This document shows positions 8,786-16,775 of a DNA stretch of 64,000 bases, piece after piece; within the stretch, counting starts at the first letter, position 1, and each line of letters opens with the position of its first letter. The DNA lies in assembly GCA_029211145.1 (NCBI GenBank), contig JARGEQ010000025.1, positions 25,677 to 89,676 on the forward strand, read 5' to 3'. The position numbers and the translations under genes were made by a program. Below the pieces are notes generated by a model. It was not told the origin of the DNA. It saw only the letters and a list, made by a program, of their open reading frames with translations, and did not search any database. The DNA is from Marinimicrococcus flavescens. GTDB taxonomy: Bacteria; Pseudomonadota; Alphaproteobacteria; Geminicoccales; Geminicoccaceae.

Positions 8786-9678
8786 GCGAGGCCGAGGTTC
8801 TGGTGCTGGGCGGCGGCGGCTGGCACTGGAAGCGCCTCGAGGCCGCCTTCGCCTGCCGCGGGGTGCGGGCGGCGCGTCTCGCCTTCGATTCGTGCGGTCT
8901 GGCTGCCGACGGGCCAGGCGGCGTGCGGCTCGGGACGCTCCGGGCCCTGCCGCGCCTGATCGTGGTGCGGGCCATGCCGCCGGGCAGTTTCGAGCAGGTG
9001 ACGTTGCGGCTGGGCGTGCTGCACGCCCTGGCAGCCCTTGGCGTGCGGGTGGCCAACGAGGCGGCGGCCATCGAGCGCTGCGTCGACAAGTCGGCCACGG
9101 GCTTTCATCTGGCCCGCGCCGGCGTGCCGAGCCCGCCCGCCTGGACGGTCGAGACGGAGGCGGCAGCACGGCTCCTGGCCGAGGAGGCGCGAGCCGCCGG
9201 TCACGCCCTCGTCCTCAAGCCGCTCTTCGGCAACCAGGGCAAGGGCCTGCGCCTCGTCCGCGCCGCCGCCGACCTGCCGCCGCCCGAGGCCGTGGCCGGG
9301 GTCTATCACCTGCAGCGCTTCATCGGCCGAGAGACAGGCTGGCACGACTGGCGCGTGCTGGTGGCCGGAGGCGAGCCGGTGGCCGCCATGGTGCGGCACG
9401 GGAAGGGCTGGATCACCAACATCCGCCAGGGCGCCCGCCCCGAGCCGCACGAGGCTGGCGGCGAGCTGGGCGAGGCGGCGGTGGCGGCGGCTGCCGCGGT
9501 GGGCGCCGCCTATGCCGGGGTCGACCTGATGCGCGACCCCGAGGGGCGCCTCCAGGTGCTCGAGGTCAACAGCATGCCGGCCTGGCAGGGCCTTCAGTCG
9601 GTCACCGGCTTCGATATCGCGGGCAGGCTGGCCGACCGCCTGCTCGCCGGCCTCGGGCAGCGGGCGGCCGCCGCGTGA
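8782..9678 (+). CDS. RimK-like ATP-grasp ligase, probable H4MPT-pathway glutamate ligase
   Basis: ATP-grasp ligase of the RimK/MptN group. The archaeal relative MptN adds alpha-L-glutamate to tetrahydromethanopterin. The 298-residue product has the nucleotide-binding segments ALVLKPLFGNQGKGLRLVR near residue 145 and the metal-binding motif LQVLEVNSMPAWQGLQ near residue 255, plus the REtGWHDWRVLVAGG core strand. Translation starts at GTG inside the mch stop (GTGA). Position between mch and the CitG-like gene matches the gene usually called orf5 in methylotrophs, but that equivalence is recalled, not tested. The glutamate-ligase role is inferred from family and context. Confidence 0.82.
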   Translation: MSEAEVLVLGGGGWHWKRLEAAFACRGVRAARLAFDSCGLAADGPGGVRLGTLRALPRLIVVRAMPPGSFEQVTLRLGVLHALAALGVRVANEAAAIERCVDKSATGFHLARAGVPSPPAWTVETEAAARLLAEEARAAGHALVLKPLFGNQGKGLRLVRAAADLPPPEAVAGVYHLQRFIGRETGWHDWRVLVAGGEPVAAMVRHGKGWITNIRQGARPEPHEAGGELGEAAVAAAAAVGAAYAGVDLMRDPEGRLQVLEVNSMPAWQGLQSVTGFDIAGRLADRLLAGLGQRAAAA

Positions 9679-10520
9679 GCAGCCGTGCAGGCGAGATCGC
9701 CGGCGCGTTCGAGGCAGCCTGCCGCGCCGAGCTCGACGCCCTCAAGCCCGGCAACGTCCATGTCCACGAAGCCGGTCACGGCATGACCGTGGACGACTTT
9801 CTGGCAAGCGCCGCCGTCGCCGCGCCAGCGCTGGTGCAGCCGGCGGGCGGGGTGGGCGAGAGGCTGCTGCGGGCGGTGACGGCCACGCGCGAAAGGGTCG
9901 GGCAGAACACCAATCTGGGAATCCTGCTCCTGTGCGCGCCGCTGGTCGAGGCCGCCCTGCGCGGCGGGCCACTGCGCGAGACGACCTGCGACGTGCTCCG
10001 CGGGCTGACGGTGGAGGACGCGCGGCACGCCTTCGCCGCCATCCGCCTGGCCGCGCCCGGCGGCCTCGGCGCCAGCCCGCGGCACGACGTGCGCGAGGAG
10101 CCGCGGGTCACGCTCGCAGTGGCCATGGCGCAGGCCGCAGCGCGCGACCGTATCGCCTGGAACTATGCCAACGGGCTGGCCGACATCTTCGAGACCGGCA
10201 TGGACGCCCTCGCCGCGGCGCAGCGGCGCGGCGACGCGGCGGCCTGGCGCACAACCGCCCTCTATCTGCGCTTCCTCGCCGCCCGGCCCGACACCCATAT
10301 CGTGCGCAAGCATGGCCTGGAGGTGGCGCGCGGGGTGCAGGCGCGGGCGCGGCAGGCGGAGACGCTGCTGTGCGCCGCGGCGGGCGAGGGGCGCGCGGCC
10401 GGGGCGCTGCTGCAGTTCGATGCGGCCCTCAAGGACCAGGGCATCAACCCCGGCACCACTGCCGATCTCACCGTGGCGACGCTGCTCGCCGCCCGCCTCA
10501 TTACACTCTCCACGCAGTAA
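9675..10520 (+). CDS. CitG-like (triphosphoribosyl-dephospho-CoA synthase family) protein
   Basis: All-helical protein of the CitG/MdcB family, whose characterised members transfer a phosphoribosyl group from ATP to dephospho-CoA. Seen: LDALKPGNVHVHEAGHGMTVDDF near residue 18, the TNLGILLLCAPLVEA block near residue 78, and NPGTTADLTVATLLAA at the C-terminus, all family hallmarks. Length is 281 residues. No citrate or malonate lyase genes are nearby; instead it is coupled by GTGA to the RimK-like ligase and followed by fae. A role in H4MPT assembly, perhaps a phosphoribosyl transfer in building the side chain, is inferred from this conserved placement in methylotrophs. Confidence 0.84.
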   Translation: MSSRAGEIAGAFEAACRAELDALKPGNVHVHEAGHGMTVDDFLASAAVAAPALVQPAGGVGERLLRAVTATRERVGQNTNLGILLLCAPLVEAALRGGPLRETTCDVLRGLTVEDARHAFAAIRLAAPGGLGASPRHDVREEPRVTLAVAMAQAAARDRIAWNYANGLADIFETGMDALAAAQRRGDAAAWRTTALYLRFLAARPDTHIVRKHGLEVARGVQARARQAETLLCAAAGEGRAAGALLQFDAALKDQGINPGTTADLTVATLLAARLITLSTQ

Positions 10521-10589
10521 GATTGCTGAAACCGGCGATCCGTGTATTGATCTGCTACTGTGTCAGGCATTGGGCATAGGGAGGCAACC

Positions 10590-11099
10590 ATGCCGATCGA
10601 TCGGATGCTCGTCGGTGAGGCGCTGGTGGGAGACGGCAACGAGGTCGCCCATATCGATCTCATCATCGGCCCCCGCGGTAGCGCCGCAGAGACCGCCTTT
10701 GCGATGACGCTCACCAACCAGAAGGAAGGCGTGAACGGCCTTCTGGCCGTCCTCGAGCCGAACCTGATGGTCAAGCCCTCGACGGTCATGTTCAACAAGG
10801 TGACCATCAAGGATGCCCGCCAGGCGGTGCAGATGTTCGGGCCGGCGCAGCGCGCGGTGGCCCTGGCGGTGGCGGACTGCGTCGCCAACGGCACCATCCC
10901 CGAGGGCGAGGCCGACAATCTGTTCCTGTGCGTGGGCGTCTTCATCCACTGGGAAGCCCAGGACGACAAGAAGATCCAGCAGTACAACTACGAGGCCACC
11001 AAGCTCTCGATCGAGCGCGCCGTGCGCGGCGAGCCGAAGATCCGCACGGTGGTCGAGAAGAAGGACAGCTCGCACCATCCCTTTGCTGCTGCTGATTGA
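10590..11099 (+). CDS. fae: formaldehyde-activating enzyme (Fae)
   Basis: Condenses formaldehyde with H4MPT to give 5,10-methylene-H4MPT, the entry to the C1 pathway. The 169-residue protein matches the family along its whole length: [20 protein letters not shown] at the N-terminus, including the conserved histidine (His21 here), [16 protein letters not shown], and the [17 protein letters not shown] block. An ATG at 10560 would add ten unrelated residues; 10590 is chosen because GGGAGG lies seven bases upstream and homology begins there. It is followed by a strong terminator about 200 bases downstream and ends the first H4MPT operon. Confidence 0.96.
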   Translation: MPIDRMLVGEALVGDGNEVAHIDLIIGPRGSAAETAFAMTLTNQKEGVNGLLAVLEPNLMVKPSTVMFNKVTIKDARQAVQMFGPAQRAVALAVADCVANGTIPEGEADNLFLCVGVFIHWEAQDDKKIQQYNYEATKLSIERAVRGEPKIRTVVEKKDSSHHPFAAAD

Positions 11100-11301
11100 A
11101 AGGAATCAGGTGCGCCACCTGCGTCCGGAACCGCGCCCGCGACGGGCGGAGGAGCTCGTTCCTCGGCGGCTCCGGCGAGACCGTCGGCTCGGCAGAGCAC
11201 AGGCTGGTGGATGTCCCTGCTCCGGATGCTCGGGCTGAGGAAGGACTAGCGCCCTCCTCCCTGAAGCAGCCATTGCCACGAGAAACCACACGCGAGCCTG
11301 G

Positions 11302-11330
11302 AGAGCCCGCCCTTGCGCGGGCTCTTTTTC
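11302..11330 (+). terminator. rho-independent terminator after fae
   Basis: Nine-base perfect stem AGAGCCCGC / GCGGGCTCT with loop CCTTGC, followed directly by TTTTTC and TTTC. It lies about 200 bases past the fae stop and just before the tail of the convergent HisA-like gene at 11341. The 11100-11301 stretch between fae and the hairpin holds no gene I can support. Confidence 0.85.
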
Positions 11331-11340
11331 TTTCACACGC

Positions 11341-12057
11341 TCAGGCCGGCCCGGCGAGCCGCTCCAGCGCCTCGCGTCCGACCCGGCCTGAATGCAGGCA
11401 GGAGGCGATGAGGGCACCGGCGCAGCCGTCGGCGGCAAGGCCCGCCAGGTCCGCCTCGTCGCGCACCCCGCCCGCGGCGAAGATCCGCCGGCCGGCACCC
11501 GCCGCCTTGAGCTGCGCCAGGCGCTCACGGTCGGGGCCGCGCCCCGCACCGACCCGCGCCAGCGTCATGGCGATGACCCGCCCGGGCCAGAGCGCGACCT
11601 GATCGAAGAGGGCGGACGGCCCGAGCGGCTGCTCGCCGCGAAAGTCCAGGGAGAGCACGAGCTGCGGCTCCTCGCACAACGCGCTCACCGTGTCGAGCCC
11701 GCTCTGGCTCTCGCTGCCCAGCACCAGCGCGCCGAGCCCGGCCTTCAGATAGGCGCGGCAGTCGCACAAACTTGCGAAACCGGCATCGACCCAAAGATCG
11801 AGCGCGGGAAACTCCGTGCGCAGCCGACGGATGAGCGGCTTGTGATCGCCGCGCTTCTGGATGGCGTCGAGATCGGCGATGTAGAGGGTACGGAACGGAT
11901 GGAGACGCAGCAGGCCGCGCACCACCTCGAGCGGCTCGGCGCTGGCGCACAGGGTCGAGCCTTCGAGCGGCCGGTAGGTGGCGCGCTCGCCGGCGCGCGC
12001 GTGCACGACCTGGCCCTTCATGAGATCGACGACCGGAATCACCTCGAAAGCCGCCAT
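11341..12057 (-). CDS. HisA-related TIM-barrel protein of the H4MPT/methylofuran cluster
   Basis: A 238-residue protein related to HisA (ProFAR isomerase) but in the divergent group found with H4MPT genes in methanogens and methylotrophs. Seen: IPVVDLMKGQVVHARAGER at the N-terminus, YIADLDAIQKRGDH near residue 73, LWVDAGFASLCDC near residue 95, and FAAGGVRDEADL near residue 192, all positions of the phosphate-binding barrel strands. The chosen ATG has AGGGGG seven bases upstream; a longer open frame upstream is antisense to the next gene. The start overlaps that of the divergent ATP-grasp gene within the four bases CATG. Its reaction is unknown; a true HisA is unlikely as no his genes adjoin. 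Confidence 0.82.
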   Translation of the reverse strand: MAAFEVIPVVDLMKGQVVHARAGERATYRPLEGSTLCASAEPLEVVRGLLRLHPFRTLYIADLDAIQKRGDHKPLIRRLRTEFPALDLWVDAGFASLCDCRAYLKAGLGALVLGSESQSGLDTVSALCEEPQLVLSLDFRGEQPLGPSALFDQVALWPGRVIAMTLARVGAGRGPDRERLAQLKAAGAGRRIFAAGGVRDEADLAGLAADGCAGALIASCLHSGRVGREALERLAGPA

Positions 12058-13057
12058 GCCACGCCCCCTGCTGCGCGTTGCGATCATCGAATGGATAACC
12101 GGCGGGGGTTGTCTGGGCGAGCCCCTGCCGCCCGGTCTCGCCGCGGAGGGCCGGCTGATGGCGGACGGGCTGGCGGGCGAGCTGGTGGAGGGCGGCTGCG
12201 GCGTCATGCTGTGCCGCGACCCCCGTGCCGGCCCGGTACAACATGGCGTCGAGACGTTTCCGGTGCAGGGTCCGCGGCCGCCCTGGCGGCTGTGGGAGCG
12301 GGCCTTGGCGGGTTGCGACCTCTTCTGGCCGATCGCGCCGGAGACCGGCGGCGCCCTGGAGGCGCTGGCGCGGCTTGGACGGCGCCACGGCGGCGCGGTC
12401 GTGGCGAGCGATTCTGCCAGCCTGCGGATCACCGCCAGCAAGCGGCGCACGTCACATGTGCTCCGGCAGGCCGGTCTGCCCGCCGTCGAGACGGTGCCTG
12501 CGGGCGCGCCGTGGCCGGCTTCGGCCGCGGGCTGGGTCGTCAAGCCCGACGACGGGGCGGGCGCGCTCGGTGTACGGCGCGTGCGCGGCCGCTGCGCGCT
12601 GCCGGAAGAAGAGGCGGCCGGGCTCGTCGTGCAGCCCTGGCTGCCCGGCGCGCCCTCGAGCCTGAGCCTGCTGTGCGCCGCCGGCAAAGCGCGGCTGCTG
12701 GCCTGCAACCGGCAGCTCGTGCGCGAGAGGCCGGATGGCAGCCTCGCCTTCGAGGGTGTCGAAGTCGGCGGCGCCGAGGAGCGGCGGGTGGTGCTGGAGC
12801 CGCTGGCCATGGCGATCGCCGCGGCCTTGCCCGGGCTCTTCGGGCCGGTGGGCGTGGATCTCGTCGACGGTCCGCAGGGGCCGGTGGTGCTGGAGATAAA
12901 CCCGCGCCTGACCACTGCCTGGGTGGGCCTGGCCGCAGCACTCGGCCGTCCACCCGGACCGCTGGTCCTGGACCTGCTGCGCCGGGGCCTCGATGCCGTT
13001 CCGCCACTCCGGCCCTGCCGCGTTGTTCCCGTCCTGCCGGAGCGATCCCATGGCTGA
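12056..13057 (+). CDS. ATP-grasp ligase, MfnD-like (methylofuran biosynthesis)
   Basis: A 333-residue ATP-grasp protein with an N-terminal motif (RVAIIEWITGGGCLGEPLP) resembling the EYxxGGG opening of tyramine/tyrosine:glutamate ligase-type proteins. ATP-binding segments are WVVKPDDGAGALGVRRVR near residue 160, LVVQPWLPGAPSSLSLLC, and the metal-binding GPVVLEINPRLTTAW near residue 280. In methanogens MfnD adds glutamate to tyramine; in bacterial methylofuran tyrosine replaces tyramine. The next two genes are MfnF- and MfnB-like, which supports this role. Start codons of this gene and its divergent HisA-like neighbour share CATG, leaving no room for a private promoter. Confidence 0.75.
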   Translation: MPRPLLRVAIIEWITGGGCLGEPLPPGLAAEGRLMADGLAGELVEGGCGVMLCRDPRAGPVQHGVETFPVQGPRPPWRLWERALAGCDLFWPIAPETGGALEALARLGRRHGGAVVASDSASLRITASKRRTSHVLRQAGLPAVETVPAGAPWPASAAGWVVKPDDGAGALGVRRVRGRCALPEEEAAGLVVQPWLPGAPSSLSLLCAAGKARLLACNRQLVRERPDGSLAFEGVEVGGAEERRVVLEPLAMAIAAALPGLFGPVGVDLVDGPQGPVVLEINPRLTTAWVGLAAALGRPPGPLVLDLLRRGLDAVPPLRPCRVVPVLPERSHG

Positions 13058-14087
13058 ACCGCTGCTCACCGGCTTGGATATCGGCGGCGCCCACCTGAAG
13101 GTGGCGCAGCTTCGAGCAGACGGCCGCGTCGCCGCGGCGCTGCAGGTGCCCTGCGCTCTCTGGCAGGGACTCGACCGGCTGGAGGCGGCGCTCGATGTGG
13201 CGCTGGCAGGCCTCGCGCCGGTACGCCGGGCGGCGGTCACCATGACCGGCGAGCTGGTCGACCTGTTCCCCGAGCGGGCCAGCGGCGTGCGGGCGCTGGT
13301 GGCCGCGATCGGGCACCGCCTGCCGGGGGTGGAGCGATGCTTCTGGGCGGGCGAGCGGGGCTTTCTCGATGCCCGGGCCGCCATTGCCGACGTCGAGGCG
13401 GTGGCCTCCGCCAACTATCTGGCGACCGCGTCCCTTGCGGCCCGGCGGCTGGGGGAGGGGCTGATGGTGGATGTCGGCAGCACCACCAGCGATCTGGTCC
13501 TGCTGGCCAAGGGCCGGCCGCGGGCGTGCGGCACCGGCGATCGTGGGAGACTGGCCTCGGGCGAGCTCGTCTATCAGGGGCTGGTGCGCACGCCGCTCAT
13601 GGCGGTGGCGCAGCAGGTGCCGCTGGCGGGTTCCTGGCACGGCGTGATGAACGAGCACTTCGCCACCACCGCGGACGTCTACCGCCTGCTCGGCCTGCTC
13701 GACGAGGCCGACGACGGCCATCCTGCGGCCGACGGCGGCGCCAAGGATCCAGAGGGGAGCGCCCGGCGTCTTGCCCGCATGGTGGGCGCTGATCTGGACG
13801 AGCTGCCGATGCAGGCCTGGCGCGGGCTCGCCAGCTTCCTGGCCGACCGCCAGCTGCGCCTGCTCGAGGACGCGGCGGCGCTGCAGCTCTCGCGGCGGCT
13901 CGTGGCGGCGGATGCGCCGGTGATCGGCGCCGGCTGCGGCGTGCTGCTGGCCGAGCGCCTGGCCGGCCGCCTCGATCGCCCGTTCGTGGATCTTGTCTCG
14001 CTGCTCGACTGCCCGCCGGCGCTGCGCCGCCCGACCGCCGTCTGCGCCCCGGCGGTGGCGGTGGCGTTGCTTCTGGCGGGCCGCTGA
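13050..14087 (+). CDS. mfnF: MfnF-like / hydantoinase-oxoprolinase-type protein (methylofuran biosynthesis)
   Basis: A 345-residue actin-fold protein of the group containing archaeal MfnF, which couples the furan moiety to the glutamyl-tyramine chain of methanofuran. Seen: LLTGLDIGGAHLKVAQL at the N-terminus (phosphate-1-like loop), AVTMTGELVDLF near residue 65, the VDVGSTTSDLVLL loop near residue 140, and the catalytic-domain GAGCGVLLAERLA near residue 290. It starts with an eight-base overlap (ATGGCTGA) with the ATP-grasp gene and converges on mfnB with a four-base gap. In methylotrophs the equivalent has been labelled orf20. Exact donor and acceptor in bacteria are inferred. Confidence 0.8.
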   Translation: MAEPLLTGLDIGGAHLKVAQLRADGRVAAALQVPCALWQGLDRLEAALDVALAGLAPVRRAAVTMTGELVDLFPERASGVRALVAAIGHRLPGVERCFWAGERGFLDARAAIADVEAVASANYLATASLAARRLGEGLMVDVGSTTSDLVLLAKGRPRACGTGDRGRLASGELVYQGLVRTPLMAVAQQVPLAGSWHGVMNEHFATTADVYRLLGLLDEADDGHPAADGGAKDPEGSARRLARMVGADLDELPMQAWRGLASFLADRQLRLLEDAAALQLSRRLVAADAPVIGAGCGVLLAERLAGRLDRPFVDLVSLLDCPPALRRPTAVCAPAVAVALLLAGR

Positions 14088-14091
14088 GGCC

Positions 14092-14784
14092 TCAGGCTGG
14101 GGCGGGGCTCGCGGTGGCCATGGCGGCGCGTACCGCGGCAAGGCGCCCGGCGTCGAGCCCGGAGGTTCGCGGGCCCCGGCACAAGGCGCCGCGAAAGCCC
14201 AGATAGTCCGGCTCCAGTGCGGCCAGGGGGGGGACGTCGCTTATGCCCAGCGAGCCGGCGAGGCCGACGAGAAGCCTGTGCGCGCGGGCTGCCGCGACGA
14301 AGGCCGCGAGCTCGTCCGGCGCCAGATGGGTGCGCAGCCCGCCAGCCCGCTTGTCGGCGGTATCCAGCATGGCGCCGTGCCAGCCGGCGGCCGCTAGGTG
14401 CGCCAGCAGGTCGAGCCTCGGCTGCTGGTCGGCCATCATCACCGCCACCAGCTGCACCCCGCCGGCGGCAAGCGGCGCCATGGCGGCAGCGCAGGCTTCG
14501 GCATTGCCGCCCGCGAAGAAGCCGACTTTGACATAATCGACACCGGTTGCGGCCATCGACGCTGCTGCCGCGTGAAGGAGCTCGGGCTCCATCGGCAGAT
14601 CGCCCACCGTGGCCGAGAGCGGCCGGCGCCCGCCGTGGGCCGTCACCGCCGCACGCACCAGCGGCACCGGCCAGGCGCCCAGCGCGCCCCGCGCAGGATC
14701 CTTGAGGTCCACCAGATCGGCCCCCAGCGCCACCGCCTGGTCGGCCTCCTCGAGGGTGGCGACGCTCGCCAGCATCCGCACCAT
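14092..14784 (-). CDS. mfnB: MfnB-like (5-formylfuran-3-yl)methyl phosphate synthase
   Basis: TIM-barrel enzyme that condenses two glyceraldehyde-3-phosphates to the furan phosphate precursor of methanofuran or methylofuran. Seen: MLASVATLEEADQAVALGA at the N-terminus, DLVDLKDPARGALGAWP with the catalytic-type lysine, SATVGDLP, and VDYVKVGFFAG carrying a second conserved lysine. The frame is open to 14901, but the ATG at 14784 is preferred: it has AGGAG six bases upstream and homology starts there. The shorter start also clears the 14785-14972 gap, which carries the promoter of the first binding-protein gene. Length is 230 residues. Confidence 0.82.
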   Translation of the reverse strand: MVRMLASVATLEEADQAVALGADLVDLKDPARGALGAWPVPLVRAAVTAHGGRRPLSATVGDLPMEPELLHAAAASMAATGVDYVKVGFFAGGNAEACAAAMAPLAAGGVQLVAVMMADQQPRLDLLAHLAAAGWHGAMLDTADKRAGGLRTHLAPDELAAFVAAARAHRLLVGLAGSLGISDVPPLAALEPDYLGFRGALCRGPRTSGLDAGRLAAVRAAMATASPAPA

Positions 14785-14889
14785 GCGCAGCTCCTGAACC
14801 GTCCGGGCGGTCGCTCCTGCCTGCCCCGCATTATCGGGCGTCAGCTCCGCGAGTGAAAGCTGGCGCATCGGCCGTCCGGCCGCGGAAGG

Positions 14890-14948
14890 TTGATTAAACA
14901 TTTAACTTTCGGCCATAACTGCCGGATCGCCGGTGTTCAGGACATCAC
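14890..14948 (+). promoter_or_regulatory. leader module of SBP1: promoter-like boxes and inverted-repeat operator
   Basis: TTGATT (14890-14895), 18-base spacer, CATAAC (14914-14919), then the degenerate 16-base element GTGTTC-AGGA-CATCAC (14933-14948), 24 bases before the ATG at 14973. The upstream box sits in the palindrome TTAAACATTTAA. The same order recurs before the other four binding-protein genes. Promoter strength and direction are inferred. Confidence 0.55.
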
Positions 14949-14972
14949 GACAGGCAAACGGGGAGGCCAAGA

Positions 14973-16574
14973 ATGAGAAACGCGATCAACGCGCTCCGAT
15001 CGGTGCTGTGCGCTTCGGCGGCAGCGGCGGTCATTGCCATGGCACCGCCACCAGCGGCAGCCGAGAAGGTCATGAAGGCGACGGTGCATGCCGATGTGCG
15101 GGTGATCGACCCGATCTGGACCACCCAGACCGTCGCCGGTATCCACGGCATGCTGATCTACGACACGCTCTTCGGTGCCGACGACGATCTCGTGCCGCAG
15201 CCGCAGATGGTCGGCGACTATTCCGTCTCCGAGGACGGCAAGACCTACAGCTTCACCCTGCGCGACGGGCTGAGGTTCCACGACGGCTCGCCGGTCACGA
15301 CCGAGGACGTGATCGCCTCGCTCGAACGCTGGGGTGCGAAGGATCAGGCGGGCAAGGCGCTCTTCGCGGAAATCGAGCAGCTCGAGAAGGTCGACGACAT
15401 GACCTTCAAGATGCTCCTCAAGGCTCCCTACGGCATGGTGCTCGATACGCTGGGCAAGACCAATACCAGCGTGCCGATCATCATGCGGGCCGAGGACGCG
15501 GCCACGGATCCCAACGAGCAGATCACCACGGCCATCGGCTCGGGGCCGTTCAAGATGGTCATGGACGAGTGGGTCCCGGGCAGCAAGACGGTCTACGTGA
15601 AGAACGAGGACTATGTGCCGCGCGATGAGCCGCCGAGCGGCTTTGCCGGCGGCAAGGTAGTCAAGATCGACCGCCTCGAGCTGCAGTGGATCCCCGATCC
15701 TCAGACCGCCATGCAGGCGCTGATCGCCGGCGAGATCGACTTCCTCGAATATTCGCCGATCGACTTCCTGCCGATCCTCGAGAGCTCGCCCGGCATCGAG
15801 ATCAAGAAGCCCGGCGTCATCGACACCTACTGGGGCACGCTGCGTCTCAACCATCTGCACTCGCCCTTCGACAACCCGAAGATGCGGCAGGCCATGTACC
15901 ACCTGGTCAACCAGGAGGACTTCATGCGCTCGGTGGTCGGCAACACCGACTACTACCAGATCTGCCACAGCTACATGACCTGCGGCACCTCCTACAGCAA
16001 TGACGTCAAAAGCGACGTTATCGGCGACTACGATCCGAAGAAGGCGCTCGAGAAGATGAAGGCCGCCGGCTACAATGGCGAGCCGATCACCGTCCTGGCG
16101 GCGACCGATCACTCGTTCATCACGCCGGCAACGCAGGTGCTGCTCAACGCCATGCGCGAGGCGGGCCTCAACGTCGATGCGCAGTCGCTCGACTGGGGCT
16201 CGGTGGTGGCGCGGCGCGCCAAGAAGGAAAAGCCCTCGGAGGGCGGCTGGAACATTTTCGTCACCGCCTCCTCGGGCACCACCGGCGCCAACCCGGTGAT
16301 CAACACCTGGCTGGGTGCGAGCTGCGAAAGCGCCAATGTCGGCTGGCCGTGCGACGAGAAGCTCGACGAGCTGCGCAGCGACTTCGCTTTCGCCTCCACC
16401 GTCGAGGAGCGCAAGGAGCTCGCCCGGCAGATCCAGGAGCGTGCGGTCGAAACCGTTCCCTACATCGTCTGGGGCCAGTGGACCCAGCCCATCGCCTACC
16501 GCGCCGACAGGATCTCCGGGATCGTTCCGGTGACCGGCCTTCCGGTGTTCTGGAATATTGACAAGAAGGAATAG
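14973..16574 (+). CDS. peptide ABC transporter substrate-binding protein, DppA/OppA family, copy 1
   Basis: Periplasmic receptor of the SBP family 5 (DppA/OppA/NikA). 533 residues with a Sec signal peptide ending at about AAA-EK (residue 30). The family signature lies in PQMVGDYSVSEDGKTYSFTLRDGL and FHDGSPVTTEDVIASLERWG near residues 75-115. It is the first of five tandem paralogs feeding one dppBCDF set. Compared with the others it has distinctive residues in the middle lobe: LEYSPIDFLPILESSPGIEIKKPG instead of LEQ(A/P)PID and VMKTG, and a C-terminal IVWGQWTQ. These may alter ligand choice. SD: GGGGAGG before the ATG. A GC-rich hairpin follows its stop. Confidence 0.93.
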   Translation: MRNAINALRSVLCASAAAAVIAMAPPPAAAEKVMKATVHADVRVIDPIWTTQTVAGIHGMLIYDTLFGADDDLVPQPQMVGDYSVSEDGKTYSFTLRDGLRFHDGSPVTTEDVIASLERWGAKDQAGKALFAEIEQLEKVDDMTFKMLLKAPYGMVLDTLGKTNTSVPIIMRAEDAATDPNEQITTAIGSGPFKMVMDEWVPGSKTVYVKNEDYVPRDEPPSGFAGGKVVKIDRLELQWIPDPQTAMQALIAGEIDFLEYSPIDFLPILESSPGIEIKKPGVIDTYWGTLRLNHLHSPFDNPKMRQAMYHLVNQEDFMRSVVGNTDYYQICHSYMTCGTSYSNDVKSDVIGDYDPKKALEKMKAAGYNGEPITVLAATDHSFITPATQVLLNAMREAGLNVDAQSLDWGSVVARRAKKEKPSEGGWNIFVTASSGTTGANPVINTWLGASCESANVGWPCDEKLDELRSDFAFASTVEERKELARQIQERAVETVPYIVWGQWTQPIAYRADRISGIVPVTGLPVFWNIDKKE

Positions 16575-16584
16575 GCTCGTGCCA

Positions 16585-16614
16585 GCGCGGGCGGCCAGGG
16601 GGTGCCGCCCGCGC
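16585..16614 (+). repeat. intergenic hairpin after SBP1
   Basis: Perfect 11-base stem GCGCGGGCGGC / GCCGCCCGCGC with loop CAGGGGGT, ten bases past the SBP1 stop. No T-run follows, so it looks more like an mRNA-stabilising or processing hairpin than a classical terminator. Similar hairpins trail all five copies. Confidence 0.7.
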
Positions 16615-16690
16615 GCTGTCGGCTGGCCGAGATCGCGGGGGACGTTTCTCCCGTGCGGAAGCCACCGCGGACCTATTCTGCCACAACAGG

Positions 16691-16750
16691 CTGCTTAAGC
16701 CCTTTGATCCGCAACGATAACGATTGAGGCGGGCGTGATGCGCCGGTCAC
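16691..16750 (+). promoter_or_regulatory. leader module of SBP2
   Basis: CTGCTT (16691-16696), 19-base spacer, GATAAC (16716-16721), then GTGATG-CGCC-GGTCAC (16735-16750), 25 bases before the ATG. It matches the other copies, with one extra spacer base. The stretch TCACGACAGGCTGAAGG is shared with copies 1 and 3 in part. Confidence 0.5.
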
Positions 16751-16775
16751 GACAGGCTGAAGGGAGAAGCCAATA

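Noticed and set aside
11341..12057. True HisA of histidine biosynthesis
   Set aside because: No his genes adjoin, and the protein sits among methylofuran genes; the divergent HisA-like group known from H4MPT organisms fits better.
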